From Orlajensenia flava (GTDB taxonomy: Bacteria > Actinomycetota > Actinomycetes > Actinomycetales > Microbacteriaceae), in assembly GCF_004801905.1 (NCBI RefSeq), contig NZ_SSSN01000003.1, forward strand, positions 248,001 through 312,000: 64,000 nucleotides of DNA, written 5' to 3'. Numbering within the stretch: the stretch's first letter is position 1; every line of letters begins with the position of its first letter. This document shows positions 27,638 through 37,142 of the stretch, in pieces. Position numbers and translations under genes: made by a program. The notes under the pieces are model-generated. The model was not told where the DNA came from. It ran no database searches and worked only from the letters and a program-made list of their open reading frames with translations.

Positions 27638-28597
27638 ATGAGAGCAGCACTCGTCACCTCATTCGGCACGGCACCGGTCTTGGCGGAGATCGACGAGCCG
27701 ACGGCGCAGGGCGACAACGGGATGACGGTCGACGTGCTCGCCGTGGGCCTTCACCCTCGAGTCATGTCTCAAGCCAATGGCTCGCACTACACCAGCACCG
27801 ACGAACTGCCGCTCGTGCCAGGTGTCGACGGAGTCGGTCGTGACGCGGACGGAATGCTGCGCTACTTCATCCTCGAGGACACCACCCGCGGATCGATGGC
27901 GGAGAGGGTCGCCATCGACCCGCGACGAAGCATCGTGCTCCCGGACGACGCCGATCCCGTCGCGATCGCCGCCGCGGTGAACCCGGCCATGTCCTCGTGG
28001 GTCGCCCTGCGCCAGCGCATCGACTTCCCGAAGGGAGCACGCGTGCTGGTGCTCGGAGCCACCGGCAACGCCGGTCGGATGGCCGTGCAGGTGGCACGCC
28101 TCTTCGGCGCCGAACAGGTCATCGCTGCCGGACGCAATGCGGAACAGTTGGCCGGACTGCCCTCGCTCGGCGCCACCGATACAGTCCTCCTCGATGACGA
28201 CGCAGAGGCTACGGCGAGTCGACTCGGCTCGTCCGCTTCCGAGGTGGACGTCGTCATCGACTACCTGTGGGGCTCCCCCACGGCTGCTGCGATGATCGCG
28301 CTCGTCACCGCGCGAGCTGATCGGAGCAGGCCGCTCACCTGGATCGAGGTCGGATCCGTCACCGGACCGACCGCGGCCATCCCGTCCGCCGCTCTGAGGG
28401 CGGCCCGACTGCAGATCGTCGGCAGCGGGCAGGGCTCCGTCTCCACGCGCGAGATCCTCGCCGAACTACCGGATCTGGCGGCCGCGATCACCGCCGGCAC
28501 CCTGGCCGCAGATGCCCGCGTGATCCCGCTCGCCGACGTCGAGCGGGCCTGGGCCGAAGCGGGCTCCACGCGTCAGCGCATCGTCATCACTCCCTGA
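27638..28597 (+). CDS. Quinone oxidoreductase-like medium-chain dehydrogenase
   Basis: This 319-residue protein belongs to the zinc-free MDR/quinone oxidoreductase family: a GroES-like N-terminal domain, then the NAD(P)-binding Rossmann motif GATGNAGRMAVQVARLFGA starting near residue 140. Cys ligands for catalytic zinc are absent. The start follows AGGAGG; the gene is divergent from marR and probably repressed by it. Such pairs often detoxify quinones or electrophiles. Confidence 0.88.
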   Translation: MRAALVTSFGTAPVLAEIDEPTAQGDNGMTVDVLAVGLHPRVMSQANGSHYTSTDELPLVPGVDGVGRDADGMLRYFILEDTTRGSMAERVAIDPRRSIVLPDDADPVAIAAAVNPAMSSWVALRQRIDFPKGARVLVLGATGNAGRMAVQVARLFGAEQVIAAGRNAEQLAGLPSLGATDTVLLDDDAEATASRLGSSASEVDVVIDYLWGSPTAAAMIALVTARADRSRPLTWIEVGSVTGPTAAIPSAALRAARLQIVGSGQGSVSTREILAELPDLAAAITAGTLAADARVIPLADVERAWAEAGSTRQRIVITP

Positions 28598-28621
28598 GAC
28601 TCATTCGAACGGGATACTCGG

Positions 28622-28627
28622 TATGGT
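28622..28627 (+). promoter_or_regulatory. -10 box, leaderless padR
   Basis: TATGGT lies 6 nt before the ATG at 28634. Confidence 0.55.
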
Positions 28628-28633
28628 TCTCGG

Positions 28634-29242
28634 ATGAGCGTGCGCATGGGCCTACTGGCCATCCTCGATGAGGGCGCATGCTACGGGCACCAGTTGCGTA
28701 GCGAATTCGACCGTCGAACGGTAGCGACGACACCCCTCAACGTCGGTCAGGTCTACAGCACGCTCGACCGCCTCGAGCGGGACGGCCTCGTGGCCCGCGG
28801 AGAGACCGACGCCGATGGACTCCAGTTGTGGCGCATCACTCCACTCGGCTCCGCGGCGGTGTCGGACTGGTTGGGCTCCCCCGTAGCTCGCGTGGCCACG
28901 GGCCGGGACGAGCTGGTCGTCAAAGTCGCACTAGCCGTCACTCTGCCTGGAGTGGACGCGCTCGCCCTCCTCGAGACGGAACTCACCGCGGCCGAGGAGC
29001 GGTCGTCGGTCGTCGGGCACTCGGAAGCAGGGCAGCCCGCTCCGGACTCGCTGCCGGGCGACGTGATAGCCGCCGCAGTTCGAGAGGCCGCCGAGGCGGA
29101 CATCCGCTGGCTCACCGTCATCCGGAACCGCGTCCTCGCCTCGCCGGAGCTCGCCGCCGGGTTGCCGAACTCGGCGGTTCGACCGCGCCGTGGGCGCCCG
29201 GCTCGCTCGGATGAGTCCGAGTCGCCGGCGCTCAGCGGATGA
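28634..29242 (+). CDS. PadR family transcriptional regulator
   Basis: This 202-residue protein has the PadR N-terminal winged helix: MGLLAILDEGACYGHQLRSEF, then LNVGQVYSTLDRLERDGLV and the wing. A longer C-terminal helical domain with a basic tail (RPRRGRPARS) follows. PadR proteins repress detoxification or transport genes; no transporter is next to it here. Its 3' end overlaps the opposing SCO4848-like gene by 11 bp. Confidence 0.9.
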   Translation: MSVRMGLLAILDEGACYGHQLRSEFDRRTVATTPLNVGQVYSTLDRLERDGLVARGETDADGLQLWRITPLGSAAVSDWLGSPVARVATGRDELVVKVALAVTLPGVDALALLETELTAAEERSSVVGHSEAGQPAPDSLPGDVIAAAVREAAEADIRWLTVIRNRVLASPELAAGLPNSAVRPRRGRPARSDESESPALSG

Positions 29243-29450
29243 TCAGGGCGACCACCGCAGCGATCGCCGAGACCACCGCGATCACCATCGCCGCGCCGAT
29301 CAGGATGGCGTGAACGGTGAAGAACCGCGTGCGTCGTCCGTCGGCGTCCCGCGCCCGCGGATCGGCCGAGATGCGCCCGAAGAATCGCGGCCAGACCACG
29401 ACGTTGAAGACGGCATTGACGAGCAGCAGGACAGCGAGGAGGGTGAGCAT
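29232..29450 (-). CDS. SCO4848-like small membrane protein
   Basis: This 72-residue protein has two membrane helices flanking a polar segment with FNVVVWPRFFGRI and RRTRFFTVHAIL, matching the actinobacterial SCO4848 family of unknown function. The ATG is leaderless: TAGGCT on this strand (29458-29463) ends 7 nt upstream. Confidence 0.8.
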   Translation of the reverse strand: MLTLLAVLLLVNAVFNVVVWPRFFGRISADPRARDADGRRTRFFTVHAILIGAAMVIAVVSAIAAVVALIIR

Positions 29451-29457
29451 CCCGAAC

Positions 29458-29477
29458 AGCCTAATCCTGCCTAGGCT
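29458..29477. promoter_or_regulatory. Back-to-back divergent -10 boxes
   Basis: TAGGCT on the minus strand (29463-29458, for the SCO4848-like gene) and TAGGCT on the plus strand (29472-29477, for the SDR gene) form a 20-bp dyad with 8 bp between. Each gene is leaderless, so each promoter's -35 region lies inside the other gene's coding start. Confidence 0.65.
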
Positions 29478-29483
29478 GGAGCA

Positions 29484-30266
29484 ATGAGCGACCCGATCCC
29501 CTCCTCCCCCGCTGCGGCGCGACGTCCCGTCACCATCGTCACAGGCGGCAGCCGGGGCATCGGGCGCGCCGTCGCCGAGCGCCTCGCCCGCGACGGTCAC
29601 GACCTCGTCATCACCTATCGCGAGCGGGCAGCGGATGCCGAAGCCGTCGCGGATGGCCTCCGCGCCGCCGGCGCCGACGTGGCGGTGCTCTCGGCCGATC
29701 TCGGAGACCTCGCCAGCACGGCGACGATCTTCCCGGCCGCCATCGAGCGATTCGGTCGGGTCACCGGCCTGGTCAACAACGCCGGCATAACGGGCCGGAT
29801 CGGGACCTTCCTCGAGGTCGACATCGAAGAGTCGCGCGAGGTCTTCGCCGTCAACGACCTCGCACCCATCCTGCTCTGCCAGCAAGCGGTCGAGCACATG
29901 GCGACGAATCGCGGCGGAGAGGGAGGCGCGATCGTGAACGTGTCCTCGGGCGCCGCAACGACGGGCTCGGCCAACACCTACATCCCCTACGCCATGAGCA
30001 AGGCCGCCCTCGACGCGCTCACCACGGGACTCTCGAAGGAGTACGGACCGTACGGCGTGCGCGTCAACACCGTCTCCCCCGGCACGACGCACACCGAGAT
30101 CCATGCCGCAGCCGGGCGCCCCAATGCGCCTGAGGAGCGGGCGCCTCGCATCCCCATGCGTCGAGCGGGACAGCCCGACGAGATCGCCGGAGCGGTCGCC
30201 TTCCTGCTCGGACCCGATGCGTCCTACATCACGGGCGCCATCCTGCGCGTGGCCGGCGGAAACTGA
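29484..30266 (+). CDS. SDR family oxidoreductase
   Basis: This 260-residue classical short-chain dehydrogenase has TGGSRGIG (about 15-22), NNAG, an intact VSSGA Ser and YAMSK (catalytic Tyr and Lys, about 171-175), and ends with GxxxYITGAILRVAGG. It resembles FabG and glucose dehydrogenase relatives; the substrate is unknown. The ATG is leaderless, 6 nt after TAGGCT. Confidence 0.9.
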   Translation: MSDPIPSSPAAARRPVTIVTGGSRGIGRAVAERLARDGHDLVITYRERAADAEAVADGLRAAGADVAVLSADLGDLASTATIFPAAIERFGRVTGLVNNAGITGRIGTFLEVDIEESREVFAVNDLAPILLCQQAVEHMATNRGGEGGAIVNVSSGAATTGSANTYIPYAMSKAALDALTTGLSKEYGPYGVRVNTVSPGTTHTEIHAAAGRPNAPEERAPRIPMRRAGQPDEIAGAVAFLLGPDASYITGAILRVAGGN

Positions 30267-30289
30267 CCCTGCGGAATCATCCGACGCCG

Positions 30290-30994
30290 CTACGCCTCGC
30301 CGAACCCCGACTCCACCAGCGCCACGAGCGCATCGACGGCCGCCGTGCCCGCCGCATCGTCGCTCGACGAGATCTCGACGACCGCACCCCGGGTGAGTCC
30401 GAGTCCCATGATCGACAGCAGGCTCTTGGCGCTGATGCCGTCGACGGTCACCGTCGCGTCGAAGGTGCCCGCCAGCTTCACGAACTCGGCTGCAGGGCGC
30501 GCGTGCAGGCCGTCGTGGTTGCGCAGTTCCACAGAACGCGTGTAGCCGGCCGCCCCCGATGCTCCACTCGGCGCAGGCGTCGATTGTCCCTTCGTGGCGT
30601 AGACGGCTCCTGCACTCTCCGCCGCCGCCAGGACGGCGTCGACGGCGTCGCCGCCCTGCGCAGCCACCGCCGCCGCGACGGCGCCCTCGACGATGGGCGC
30701 ATCAGCGATGAGGACTCGCTCGCGCTGGTCGTCGTCGAGGAAGTCCAGTGCCGTCTCGGCGGTGAGGATGGCGGAACCGAGGTCGCACAGGATGACCGCG
30801 CCCGCGCCTCCGTCCGCGTGCGCGATGCCGTCGCCGATGCGTTCGAAGCTCGTGCCGATGCCACCATCGTCGTTGCCGCCGGCAGATGCGATTCGCACGT
30901 CGCCGGCCATCTGCGCCGCGAGCTGGACGACCCCGTCGGCGATGAGCGCGCTGTGCGACACGATCACCAGGCCGACGCGGGCCGCATCGCTCAC
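30290..30994 (-). CDS. dhaM: Dihydroxyacetone kinase phosphotransfer protein DhaM (EIIA-HPr)
   Basis: This 234-residue protein fuses an EIIA-Dha domain (about 1-130; phosphorylatable His 14 in VSHSALIADG) to an HPr domain (about 152-234; His 164 in HARP and Ser 194 in SIMG). It takes phosphate from PTS enzyme I and passes it to DhaL-ADP. Enzyme I is not fused and must be elsewhere. The GTG start overlaps the dhaL stop as GTGA; it is third in dhaK-dhaL-dhaM. Confidence 0.95.
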   Translation of the reverse strand: MSDAARVGLVIVSHSALIADGVVQLAAQMAGDVRIASAGGNDDGGIGTSFERIGDGIAHADGGAGAVILCDLGSAILTAETALDFLDDDQRERVLIADAPIVEGAVAAAVAAQGGDAVDAVLAAAESAGAVYATKGQSTPAPSGASGAAGYTRSVELRNHDGLHARPAAEFVKLAGTFDATVTVDGISAKSLLSIMGLGLTRGAVVEISSSDDAAGTAAVDALVALVESGFGEA

Positions 30995-31623
30995 GCCGCG
31001 GCCTCGGCGGCCGCGCGCAGCAGGTAGGCCGTCGATTGTGCGCCCGGGTCGCGGTGCCCGATCGCGCGATCGCCGAGATAGCTCGCCCGACCCTTGTGGG
31101 CGACCAGCGGTTCCGTGGACTCCGCTCCCGCCTCTGCGGCGGATGCTGCCGCTTCGAGGACGGCTGACGGGTCAGCGCCCTCACTCACGGCCGCGTCGGC
31201 AGCGTCGACCGCCGGCGTCCAGGCGTCGATCATCGTCTTGTCGCCCGGCTCGGCCTTGCCGCGAAGCACGATTCCGTCGCGCGCCGCCGTCAAGAGGGCG
31301 ACGACGGCACCGCCGTCCAGCTCGTCCTGCCCGGCGACCGCACCCGACGCCTTGAGGAACGCGGTCCCGTACAGCGGGCCGGCCGCTCCCCCCACCGTCG
31401 AGATGAGCGTCGTGGCGACGAGCTTGAGCACATCGGCGGGGTTCGCATCCGCCGGCAGGTCGCCCAGCTTCGCCGCCACCGCGTCGAACCCGCGGGACAT
31501 GTTCTCGCCGTGGTCCCCATCCCCGATGTCGCGGTCCAGGGAGATCAACTGCGAGCGATGCGCCGTCATCGATTCATGGGCTCCGGTCATCCAGGCCCGA
31601 GCCCAGTCGCCGTTCAGCGCCAT
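30991..31623 (-). CDS. dhaL: Dihydroxyacetone kinase ADP-binding subunit DhaL
   Basis: This 210-residue helical-barrel subunit binds ADP/ATP and Mg through Asp residues of DIGDGDHG (32-39). It has the family signatures GGAAGPLYGT and KTMIDAW, and HKGRASYLG near the end. It phosphorylates dihydroxyacetone bound to DhaK. The start is the ATG at 31623, sharing one base with the dhaK stop (TGATG). Confidence 0.95.
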   Translation of the reverse strand: MALNGDWARAWMTGAHESMTAHRSQLISLDRDIGDGDHGENMSRGFDAVAAKLGDLPADANPADVLKLVATTLISTVGGAAGPLYGTAFLKASGAVAGQDELDGGAVVALLTAARDGIVLRGKAEPGDKTMIDAWTPAVDAADAAVSEGADPSAVLEAAASAAEAGAESTEPLVAHKGRASYLGDRAIGHRDPGAQSTAYLLRAAAEAAA

Positions 31624-32624
31624 CAGCGTCCCCACCTGAGGGCTGCCGTCTGCACGGGGGCGTCCCACAGCTCGGTCAGCTCATCATCGAGCTTGAGCAC
31701 GGAGAGCGAGAAGCCCTGCATCTCGAGCGACGTGGTGAAGTTGCCCACGAGTGACCGCGTGATGTGCATGCCGCGCTCCTCGATGACCTCGGCGGCATGC
31801 TTGTAGGCGATGTAGAGCTCGATGAGCGGAGTGCCGCCCATCCCGTTGATGAGCAGGAGCACGTCGTCACCCGACTTGAACGGCAGGTCGTCCAGGATCG
31901 GCTCGATGATGCGGTCGACGATCGAGTCGGCCGGCTCGAGCTTGATGCGCTCGCGGCCCGGCTCTCCATGGATGCCGATGCCGATCTCGATCTCGTCGTC
32001 GGCGATGTCGAACGACGGCTCGCCCGCATGCGGGACCGTACAGGCCGTCAGCGCGACGCCCATCGTTCGGACCTGCGCATTGACCTTGGTCGCCACGGCC
32101 GTCACCGCGTCGAGGTCGTCTCCCCGCTGCGCGGCCGCTCCGGCGATCTTCTCGACGAGGACGGTACCCGCGACGCCGCGCCTGCCTGCCGTGTAGAGGG
32201 AATCCTTCACGGCGACGTCGTCGTCCGTGATGACGGAGCGCACCTCGATCCCCTCGGCGGCGGCGAGGTCGGCCGCCGTCTCGAAGTTGAGCACGTCGCC
32301 GGTGTAGTTCTTGACGATGTGCAGCACGCCCGCTCCCCCGTCGACGGCCTTGGTAGCCGCCAGGATGGGGTCGGGCGTCGGAGAGGTGAACACCGGCCCC
32401 GGCACCGCGCCGTCGAGCATGCCGTATCCCACGAAACCCGCGTGCAGCGGTTCGTGCCCGCTGCCGCCGCCGCTGACGATGGCCACCTTTCCCGCAACGG
32501 GCGCATCCGCCCGCACGATGAAGATCGGGTCGAACTCCGCTCGCACGAGGTCGCCGTGGGCGGCCACGAAACCGGTGACCGACTCGGGAACGACGTCCTT
32601 CGGATCGTTGATGAGCTTCTTCAC
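31623..32624 (-). CDS. dhaK: Dihydroxyacetone kinase substrate-binding subunit DhaK
   Basis: This 333-residue subunit holds dihydroxyacetone as a hemiaminal on His 219 (GIGIHGEPG). It also has [11 protein letters not shown] (51-61) and MGVALTAC. The product is dihydroxyacetone phosphate, entering glycolysis. The GTG start follows AAAGGG. Transcription is divergent from glpF-glpK, so glycerol uptake and DHA use are adjacent. Confidence 0.96.
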   Translation of the reverse strand: MKKLINDPKDVVPESVTGFVAAHGDLVRAEFDPIFIVRADAPVAGKVAIVSGGGSGHEPLHAGFVGYGMLDGAVPGPVFTSPTPDPILAATKAVDGGAGVLHIVKNYTGDVLNFETAADLAAAEGIEVRSVITDDDVAVKDSLYTAGRRGVAGTVLVEKIAGAAAQRGDDLDAVTAVATKVNAQVRTMGVALTACTVPHAGEPSFDIADDEIEIGIGIHGEPGRERIKLEPADSIVDRIIEPILDDLPFKSGDDVLLLINGMGGTPLIELYIAYKHAAEVIEERGMHITRSLVGNFTTSLEMQGFSLSVLKLDDELTELWDAPVQTAALRWGR

Positions 32625-32697
32625 GATTGCCCTTTCCCGACCGCGGAGCGCGCTCTACGCACTGCACGTCGACGGCGACGCGCGATCGTCACCTGCC

Positions 32698-32726
32698 AAC
32701 CTAGCGTCGCGGGCATCGGTTGTTAA
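32698..32726 (-). promoter_or_regulatory. dhaKLM promoter (TTAACA-17-TAGGTT)
   Basis: On the minus strand TTAACA (32726-32721) and TAGGTT (32703-32698) are separated by 17 bp, giving a leader of about 66 nt before dhaK. Confidence 0.65.
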
Positions 32727-32778
32727 GGGGAGCTGATCAATCCCCGCTTCCCCCTGCCATCGCCCCCGTTCGCGGGTC

Positions 32779-32784
32779 TAGGGT
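32779..32784 (+). promoter_or_regulatory. -10 box of glpF-glpK
   Basis: TAGGGT would start a transcript near 32791, about 40 nt before glpF, with GAGAAGGGA as ribosome site. The 206-bp dhaK-glpF gap holds this and the dha promoter. Confidence 0.45.
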
Positions 32785-32830
32785 GAGGGACGAGCGGGCG
32801 ATGTGGCCCGAACGGTGAGAAGGGACCGAC

Positions 32831-33598
32831 GTGAATCTCGGGATCATATTTCTTTCGGAACTGGTGGGCACAGCGATGCTTGTCCTCCTCGGTTGCGGCG
32901 TCGTCGCCAACGTCGCCCTGATCAAGACCAAGGGCTACAACGGCGGCTTCCTCATGGTCAACATCGGCTGGGGGCTCGCGGTCTTCTCCGGCGTGATCGT
33001 CGCATACAACTCGGGAGCACACCTGAACCCGGCGGTGACGCTGGGTCTGGTCGCGAACGCCGCGGACGGCCACACTCACGACTTCGTCAAGGGCATCCCG
33101 ATCGACTTCGTGTCGACGATCACCTACATCGGGGCTCAGCTCATCGGCGCGATCCTCGGAGCCGTCTTCGTGTGGCTGGCCTACAAGCAGCACTTCGACG
33201 AGGAGCCCGACCCGGGCAACAAGCTCGGCGTCTTCTCCACCGGCCCCGCCATCCGCTCGTACGCGTGGAACCTGGTCACCGAGATCATCGGCACCTTCGT
33301 GCTGGTGTTCGTCGTGATCGCCTTCGGTCACCAGAACGACACCTCGGGGCTCGCCGCACTGGGAGCACTCCCGGTCGCCCTCCTCGTTATCGTGATCGGC
33401 ACGTCCCTCGGTGGCCCGACCGGCTACGCGATCAACCCGGCCCGTGACCTCGGGCCCCGCATCGCCCACTTCATCCTGCCCATCAAGGGCAAGGGCCCGA
33501 GCGACTGGAGCTACTCGTGGGTGCCGGTGATCGGCCCCATCATCGGCGGACTGCTGGCGGGCTTCCTCGCCATCCCGCTGCTGCCGCTGCTCGGCTGA
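32831..33598 (+). CDS. glpF: Glycerol facilitator GlpF (aquaglyceroporin)
   Basis: This 255-residue MIP family channel has six membrane helices and the two NPA boxes: HLNPAVTLG (Asn 66) and [11 protein letters not shown] (Asn 202). Asp after the second NPAR marks the glycerol-conducting subgroup. It lies upstream of glpK, the usual order for trapping glycerol after diffusion. Confidence 0.95.
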   Translation: MNLGIIFLSELVGTAMLVLLGCGVVANVALIKTKGYNGGFLMVNIGWGLAVFSGVIVAYNSGAHLNPAVTLGLVANAADGHTHDFVKGIPIDFVSTITYIGAQLIGAILGAVFVWLAYKQHFDEEPDPGNKLGVFSTGPAIRSYAWNLVTEIIGTFVLVFVVIAFGHQNDTSGLAALGALPVALLVIVIGTSLGGPTGYAINPARDLGPRIAHFILPIKGKGPSDWSYSWVPVIGPIIGGLLAGFLAIPLLPLLG

Positions 33599-33611
33599 CA
33601 CGACGTGCTCG

Positions 33612-33639
33612 GCGGCCGATCCGCATCCCGGACGGCCGC
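33612..33639 (+). terminator. Hairpin between glpF and glpK
   Basis: A 7-bp GC stem, GCGGCCG with CGGCCGC, has a 14-nt loop. With no U-tract and glpK in the same direction, it may attenuate or stabilise rather than end the transcript. Confidence 0.4.
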
Positions 33640-33680
33640 TGAGCGACGCATGCACTAAACGATTACAAGGAGGTACATCA

Positions 33681-35195
33681 ATGGCTGACTACGTACTGGC
33701 GATCGACCAGGGCACCACGAGCTCGCGCGCGATCATCTTCGACAAGTCGGGATCCATCGTCTCGAGCGGACAGCTCGAGCACGAGCAGATCTTCCCCAAG
33801 GCCGGCTGGGTAGAGCACGATCCCGAGGAGATCTGGAAGAACACCCGCGAGGTGATCGGCCAGGCGCTCAGCAAGGCCGACCTCACGCGGCACGACATCG
33901 CCGCCGTCGGCATCACCAACCAGCGCGAGACCGCGGTGGTCTGGGACCGCAACACGGGCAAGCCCGTCTACAACGCCATCGTCTGGCAGGACACTCGCAC
34001 GCAGTCGATCGTCGACCGGCTCGCCAAAGACGGCGGCGTCGAGCGGTTCAAGCAGAAGGTGGGCCTCCCTCTCGCCACCTATTTCTCGGGAACGAAGATC
34101 GTCTGGATCCTCGAGAACGTCGATGGTGCGCGTGAGAAGGCGGAGGCCGGCGACCTGATGTTCGGGACCACCGACACCTGGGTGCTCTGGAACCTCACGG
34201 GAGGTACGGATGGAGGCGTCCACGCCACCGACGTCACCAACGCGAGCCGCACGATGTTCATGGACCTCGAGACCCTCGCATGGGACGACGACATCCTCGC
34301 CGCGTTCGACGTGCCGAAGTCGATGCTCCCCGAGATCAAGCCGTCGTCCGGAGTCTTCGGAACAGCCGAGTCGTCGAGCCTGCTGCGCGAGACCCCCATC
34401 GCCGGAATCCTCGGAGACCAGCAGGCAGCCACCTTCGGCCAGGCCGCGTTCGACACCGGCGAGTCGAAGAACACCTACGGCACGGGCAACTTCCTCATCT
34501 TCAACACGGGTGAGGAGATCGTGCACTCCAAGAACGGGCTGCTGACGACCCTCGGCTACCAGATCGGTGACGAGAAGCCGCATTACGCCCTCGAGGGTTC
34601 GATCGCCGTCACGGGTTCGCTGGTGCAGTGGCTGCGCGACAACCTGGGCATCATCTCCTCGGCCCCCGAGGTCGAGGAGCTCGCTAAGACCGTCGACGAC
34701 AACGGCGGCGCGTACTTCGTCCCGGCCTTCTCGGGACTGTTCGCGCCGTACTGGCGACCGGATGCACGAGGCGCCCTGGTGGGTCTCACGCGCTACGTGA
34801 ACAAGGGGCACATCGCACGGGCGGTGCTCGAGGCGACGGCGTTCCAGACCCGCGAGGTGCTGGATGCCGTCAACGCGGACTCCGGGGTCGACCTCACCGA
34901 GCTGAAGGTGGACGGCGGCATGATCGCCAACAACACCCTGATGCAGTTCCAGGCCGACATCATCGGCGTACCGGTGGTGCGTCCCGTCGTCGCCGAGACG
35001 ACGGCGCTCGGTGCGGCCTACGCGGCCGGCCTCGCCGTCGGGTTCTGGAGCGACCTCGACGACCTGCGCAAGAACTGGCAGGAGGACAGCCGCTGGGAGC
35101 CGCAGATGGAAGAGGAGGAGCGCGAGCGTCAGCTCCGACTGTGGAAGAAGGCCGTTACGAAGACCTTCGACTGGGTCGACGACGACGTGCAGTAG
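33681..35195 (+). CDS. glpK: Glycerol kinase
   Basis: This 504-residue FGGY kinase makes glycerol-3-phosphate. It shows [12 protein letters not shown] at the N-terminus, [29 protein letters not shown], and the C-terminal FGGY signature with DGGMIANN. Length is standard. AAGGAGG precedes the ATG. A duplicated terminator follows. Confidence 0.97.
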   Translation: MADYVLAIDQGTTSSRAIIFDKSGSIVSSGQLEHEQIFPKAGWVEHDPEEIWKNTREVIGQALSKADLTRHDIAAVGITNQRETAVVWDRNTGKPVYNAIVWQDTRTQSIVDRLAKDGGVERFKQKVGLPLATYFSGTKIVWILENVDGAREKAEAGDLMFGTTDTWVLWNLTGGTDGGVHATDVTNASRTMFMDLETLAWDDDILAAFDVPKSMLPEIKPSSGVFGTAESSSLLRETPIAGILGDQQAATFGQAAFDTGESKNTYGTGNFLIFNTGEEIVHSKNGLLTTLGYQIGDEKPHYALEGSIAVTGSLVQWLRDNLGIISSAPEVEELAKTVDDNGGAYFVPAFSGLFAPYWRPDARGALVGLTRYVNKGHIARAVLEATAFQTREVLDAVNADSGVDLTELKVDGGMIANNTLMQFQADIIGVPVVRPVVAETTALGAAYAAGLAVGFWSDLDDLRKNWQEDSRWEPQMEEEERERQLRLWKKAVTKTFDWVDDDVQ

Positions 35196-35212
35196 ACCGA
35201 AGCGTCGCACAC

Positions 35213-35281
35213 AACGAGGATGGCCCCGGCATCAGCCGGGGCCAACGAGGATGGCCCCGGCATCAGCCGGGGCCATCCTCG
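35213..35281. terminator. Tandemly duplicated terminator between glpK and trpD
   Basis: A 31-bp unit (35213-35243) is repeated exactly at 35244-35274. Each contains the hairpin GGCCCCGGC-ATCA-GCCGGGGCC. In the second copy flanking bases extend the stem to 16 bp (35246-35281). It lies between converging glpK and trpD and can act on both strands. Confidence 0.85.
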
Positions 35282-35283
35282 CG

Positions 35284-36345
35284 TCAGGCCCGACTGCGCC
35301 GGGAGGCGTCGACCCACTGTTCGAGCTTGGCGGTGGCCGCTCCCGAATCGATGGTCGCTGCTGCGACGGCGATCTTCTCGGAGAAGCGCTCCAGGATGCT
35401 GCGCTGCATCTGGCCGTTGTCGCGGGCGAGGTCCCAGGCCACCAGGCCCGCGGCCGCGTTGAGCAGGACGATGTCGCGCACCGCGCCCTCCTCCCCCGCG
35501 AACACCGCACGGACGACGGCGGCGTTGTGTTGCGCGTCGCCTCCGATGAGCTGCTCCATCCGCGCCCGCCGCAGTCCGAGGTCGCGAGGCTCCAGGTCGT
35601 GCTCGGTCACGAGCCCGCGCGAGACCTCCCAGACATGGCTGTGCCCGGTGGTCGTGAGCTCGTCCAGCCCGTCGTCGCCTCGGAAGACGAGCGCGGTCGC
35701 CCCGCGCGTCTGGTAGACACCGACGAACAGCGGAACCCGGTCGAGATGCGCGACGCCCACCGCATTGGCCTCGGCGCGAGCCGGGTTGCACAGCGGCCCC
35801 AGGAAATTGAACACCGTGGGGATGCCGAGCTCGGCACGGGTCGGGCCGGCATGGCGGAAGCCGGGATGGAACGCGCTCGCGAAGGCGAATGTGATGCCGG
35901 TCTCCTGGAGGATCTCGGCGACGCGCTCCGCGGGAAGGGTCAGGTCGATGCCGAGGGCGCCGAGGACGTCGGAGGATCCCGACGCGCTGCTGGCGGCCTT
36001 GTTGCCGTGCTTGACCACGGGGACCCCGCTTGCTGCGGCGATGATCGCGGACATCGTGGACACGTTGACGGTGCCGAATCGGTCGCCGCCGGTGCCGACG
36101 ATGTCGAGGGCCATCGGGTCGACCTCGAGGGGAACGGCGTTCTCGAGGATGGCGTCGCGGAAGCCGACGATCTCGTCCACCGTCTCCCCCTTGGCGCGGA
36201 GTGCGACGAGGAACCCCGCCAATTGCGAGGGGGTGGCCTCACCCGCCATGATCTGCTGCATGCTCCACGCCGCATCCGCCACACTGAGGTCCTCCCCCGC
36301 GAGGAGGGACGCGAGAATGGCGGGCCAGGTCTGCGTTTCGAGCAT
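35284..36345 (-). CDS. trpD: Anthranilate phosphoribosyltransferase TrpD
   Basis: This 353-residue enzyme joins anthranilate to PRPP in tryptophan synthesis. It has the PRPP motif GTGGDRFGTVNVST (about 84-97), KHGNKAASSASGSSD (about 112-126) and VFNFLGPLCNPA. It stands apart from other trp genes, as is common in actinobacteria. The ATG is leaderless (TAGGAT 7 nt upstream). Confidence 0.96.
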   Translation of the reverse strand: MLETQTWPAILASLLAGEDLSVADAAWSMQQIMAGEATPSQLAGFLVALRAKGETVDEIVGFRDAILENAVPLEVDPMALDIVGTGGDRFGTVNVSTMSAIIAAASGVPVVKHGNKAASSASGSSDVLGALGIDLTLPAERVAEILQETGITFAFASAFHPGFRHAGPTRAELGIPTVFNFLGPLCNPARAEANAVGVAHLDRVPLFVGVYQTRGATALVFRGDDGLDELTTTGHSHVWEVSRGLVTEHDLEPRDLGLRRARMEQLIGGDAQHNAAVVRAVFAGEEGAVRDIVLLNAAAGLVAWDLARDNGQMQRSILERFSEKIAVAAATIDSGAATAKLEQWVDASRRSRA

Positions 36346-36352
36346 GCGCCCG

Positions 36353-36358
36353 ATCCTA
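36353..36358 (-). promoter_or_regulatory. -10 box, leaderless trpD
   Basis: TAGGAT on the minus strand lies 7 nt before the trpD ATG. Confidence 0.6.
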
Positions 36359-36475
36359 TTGCTCCCAGCAAGTCACCGCGGATTCCCAGTGAGCTGACGG
36401 TTTCTCAGGCTGACCTAACTGCAATTCGAGCACGCCAGTCTGCTCGGAATGGGAAATGCTTGCCCGGTGATCGTC

Positions 36476-36481
36476 CATAAT
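36476..36481 (+). promoter_or_regulatory. -10 box, leaderless ctaE
   Basis: CATAAT lies 7 nt before the GTG at 36489, supporting that start over the ATG at 36480, which overlaps the box. Confidence 0.5.
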
Positions 36482-36488
36482 GGAAACT

Positions 36489-37118
36489 GTGACGAGCACT
36501 GTTCTGACTCAATCGGCGGTAACGCCGGCCATCAACCGGCCGAACACCGTGGCGGTGGGCACGATCGTGTGGCTCGGAAGCGAAGTGATGTTCTTCGCTG
36601 GCCTGTTCGCGATCTACTTCACGCTGCGCTCGACCGGCCCGGAGCTGTGGGCGCACCAGACCGCCATCCTCAACGTGCCGTTCGCCACCGTGAACACGCT
36701 CATCCTCGTCTCCAGCTCGTTCACCTGCCAGTTCGGCGTGTTCGCAGCGGAGCGGATGCAGCCGCGTCGCACCAGCTGGAACCCGGTGAGGTGGGGAACC
36801 GTCGAGTGGTTCTACCTGACCTTCATCCTCGGCGCGGTGTTCGTCTCCGGCCAGGTCTGGGAGTACGCGAACCTCGTCCAGGAGGGCGTCGCGCTCAACA
36901 GCGATTCCTACGGATCGGCCTTCTACCTCACCACCGGTTTCCACGCCCTGCACGTGACCGCCGGTCTCATCGCCTTCCTGCTGGTCATGGGCCGCATCTT
37001 CGCGGTCAAGAACTTCGGACACAAGGAGGCGACGTCCGCCATCGTCGTCTCGTACTACTGGCACTTCGTCGACGTGGTCTGGATCGGCCTCTTCTTCGTC
37101 ATCTACATTCTGAAATAA
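36489..37118 (+). CDS. ctaE: Cytochrome c oxidase subunit III
   Basis: This 209-residue membrane protein has five helices, the short actinobacterial form. [18 protein letters not shown] near residues 27-44 and [13 protein letters not shown], then [17 protein letters not shown] at the end, are the family motifs. It belongs to the aa3 oxidase of the bc1-aa3 supercomplex and heads the ctaE-qcrC-qcrA-qcrB cluster. Confidence 0.95.
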   Translation: MTSTVLTQSAVTPAINRPNTVAVGTIVWLGSEVMFFAGLFAIYFTLRSTGPELWAHQTAILNVPFATVNTLILVSSSFTCQFGVFAAERMQPRRTSWNPVRWGTVEWFYLTFILGAVFVSGQVWEYANLVQEGVALNSDSYGSAFYLTTGFHALHVTAGLIAFLLVMGRIFAVKNFGHKEATSAIVVSYYWHFVDVVWIGLFFVIYILK

Positions 37119-37142
37119 GGATCGGGAGCGAACACACCGCCC

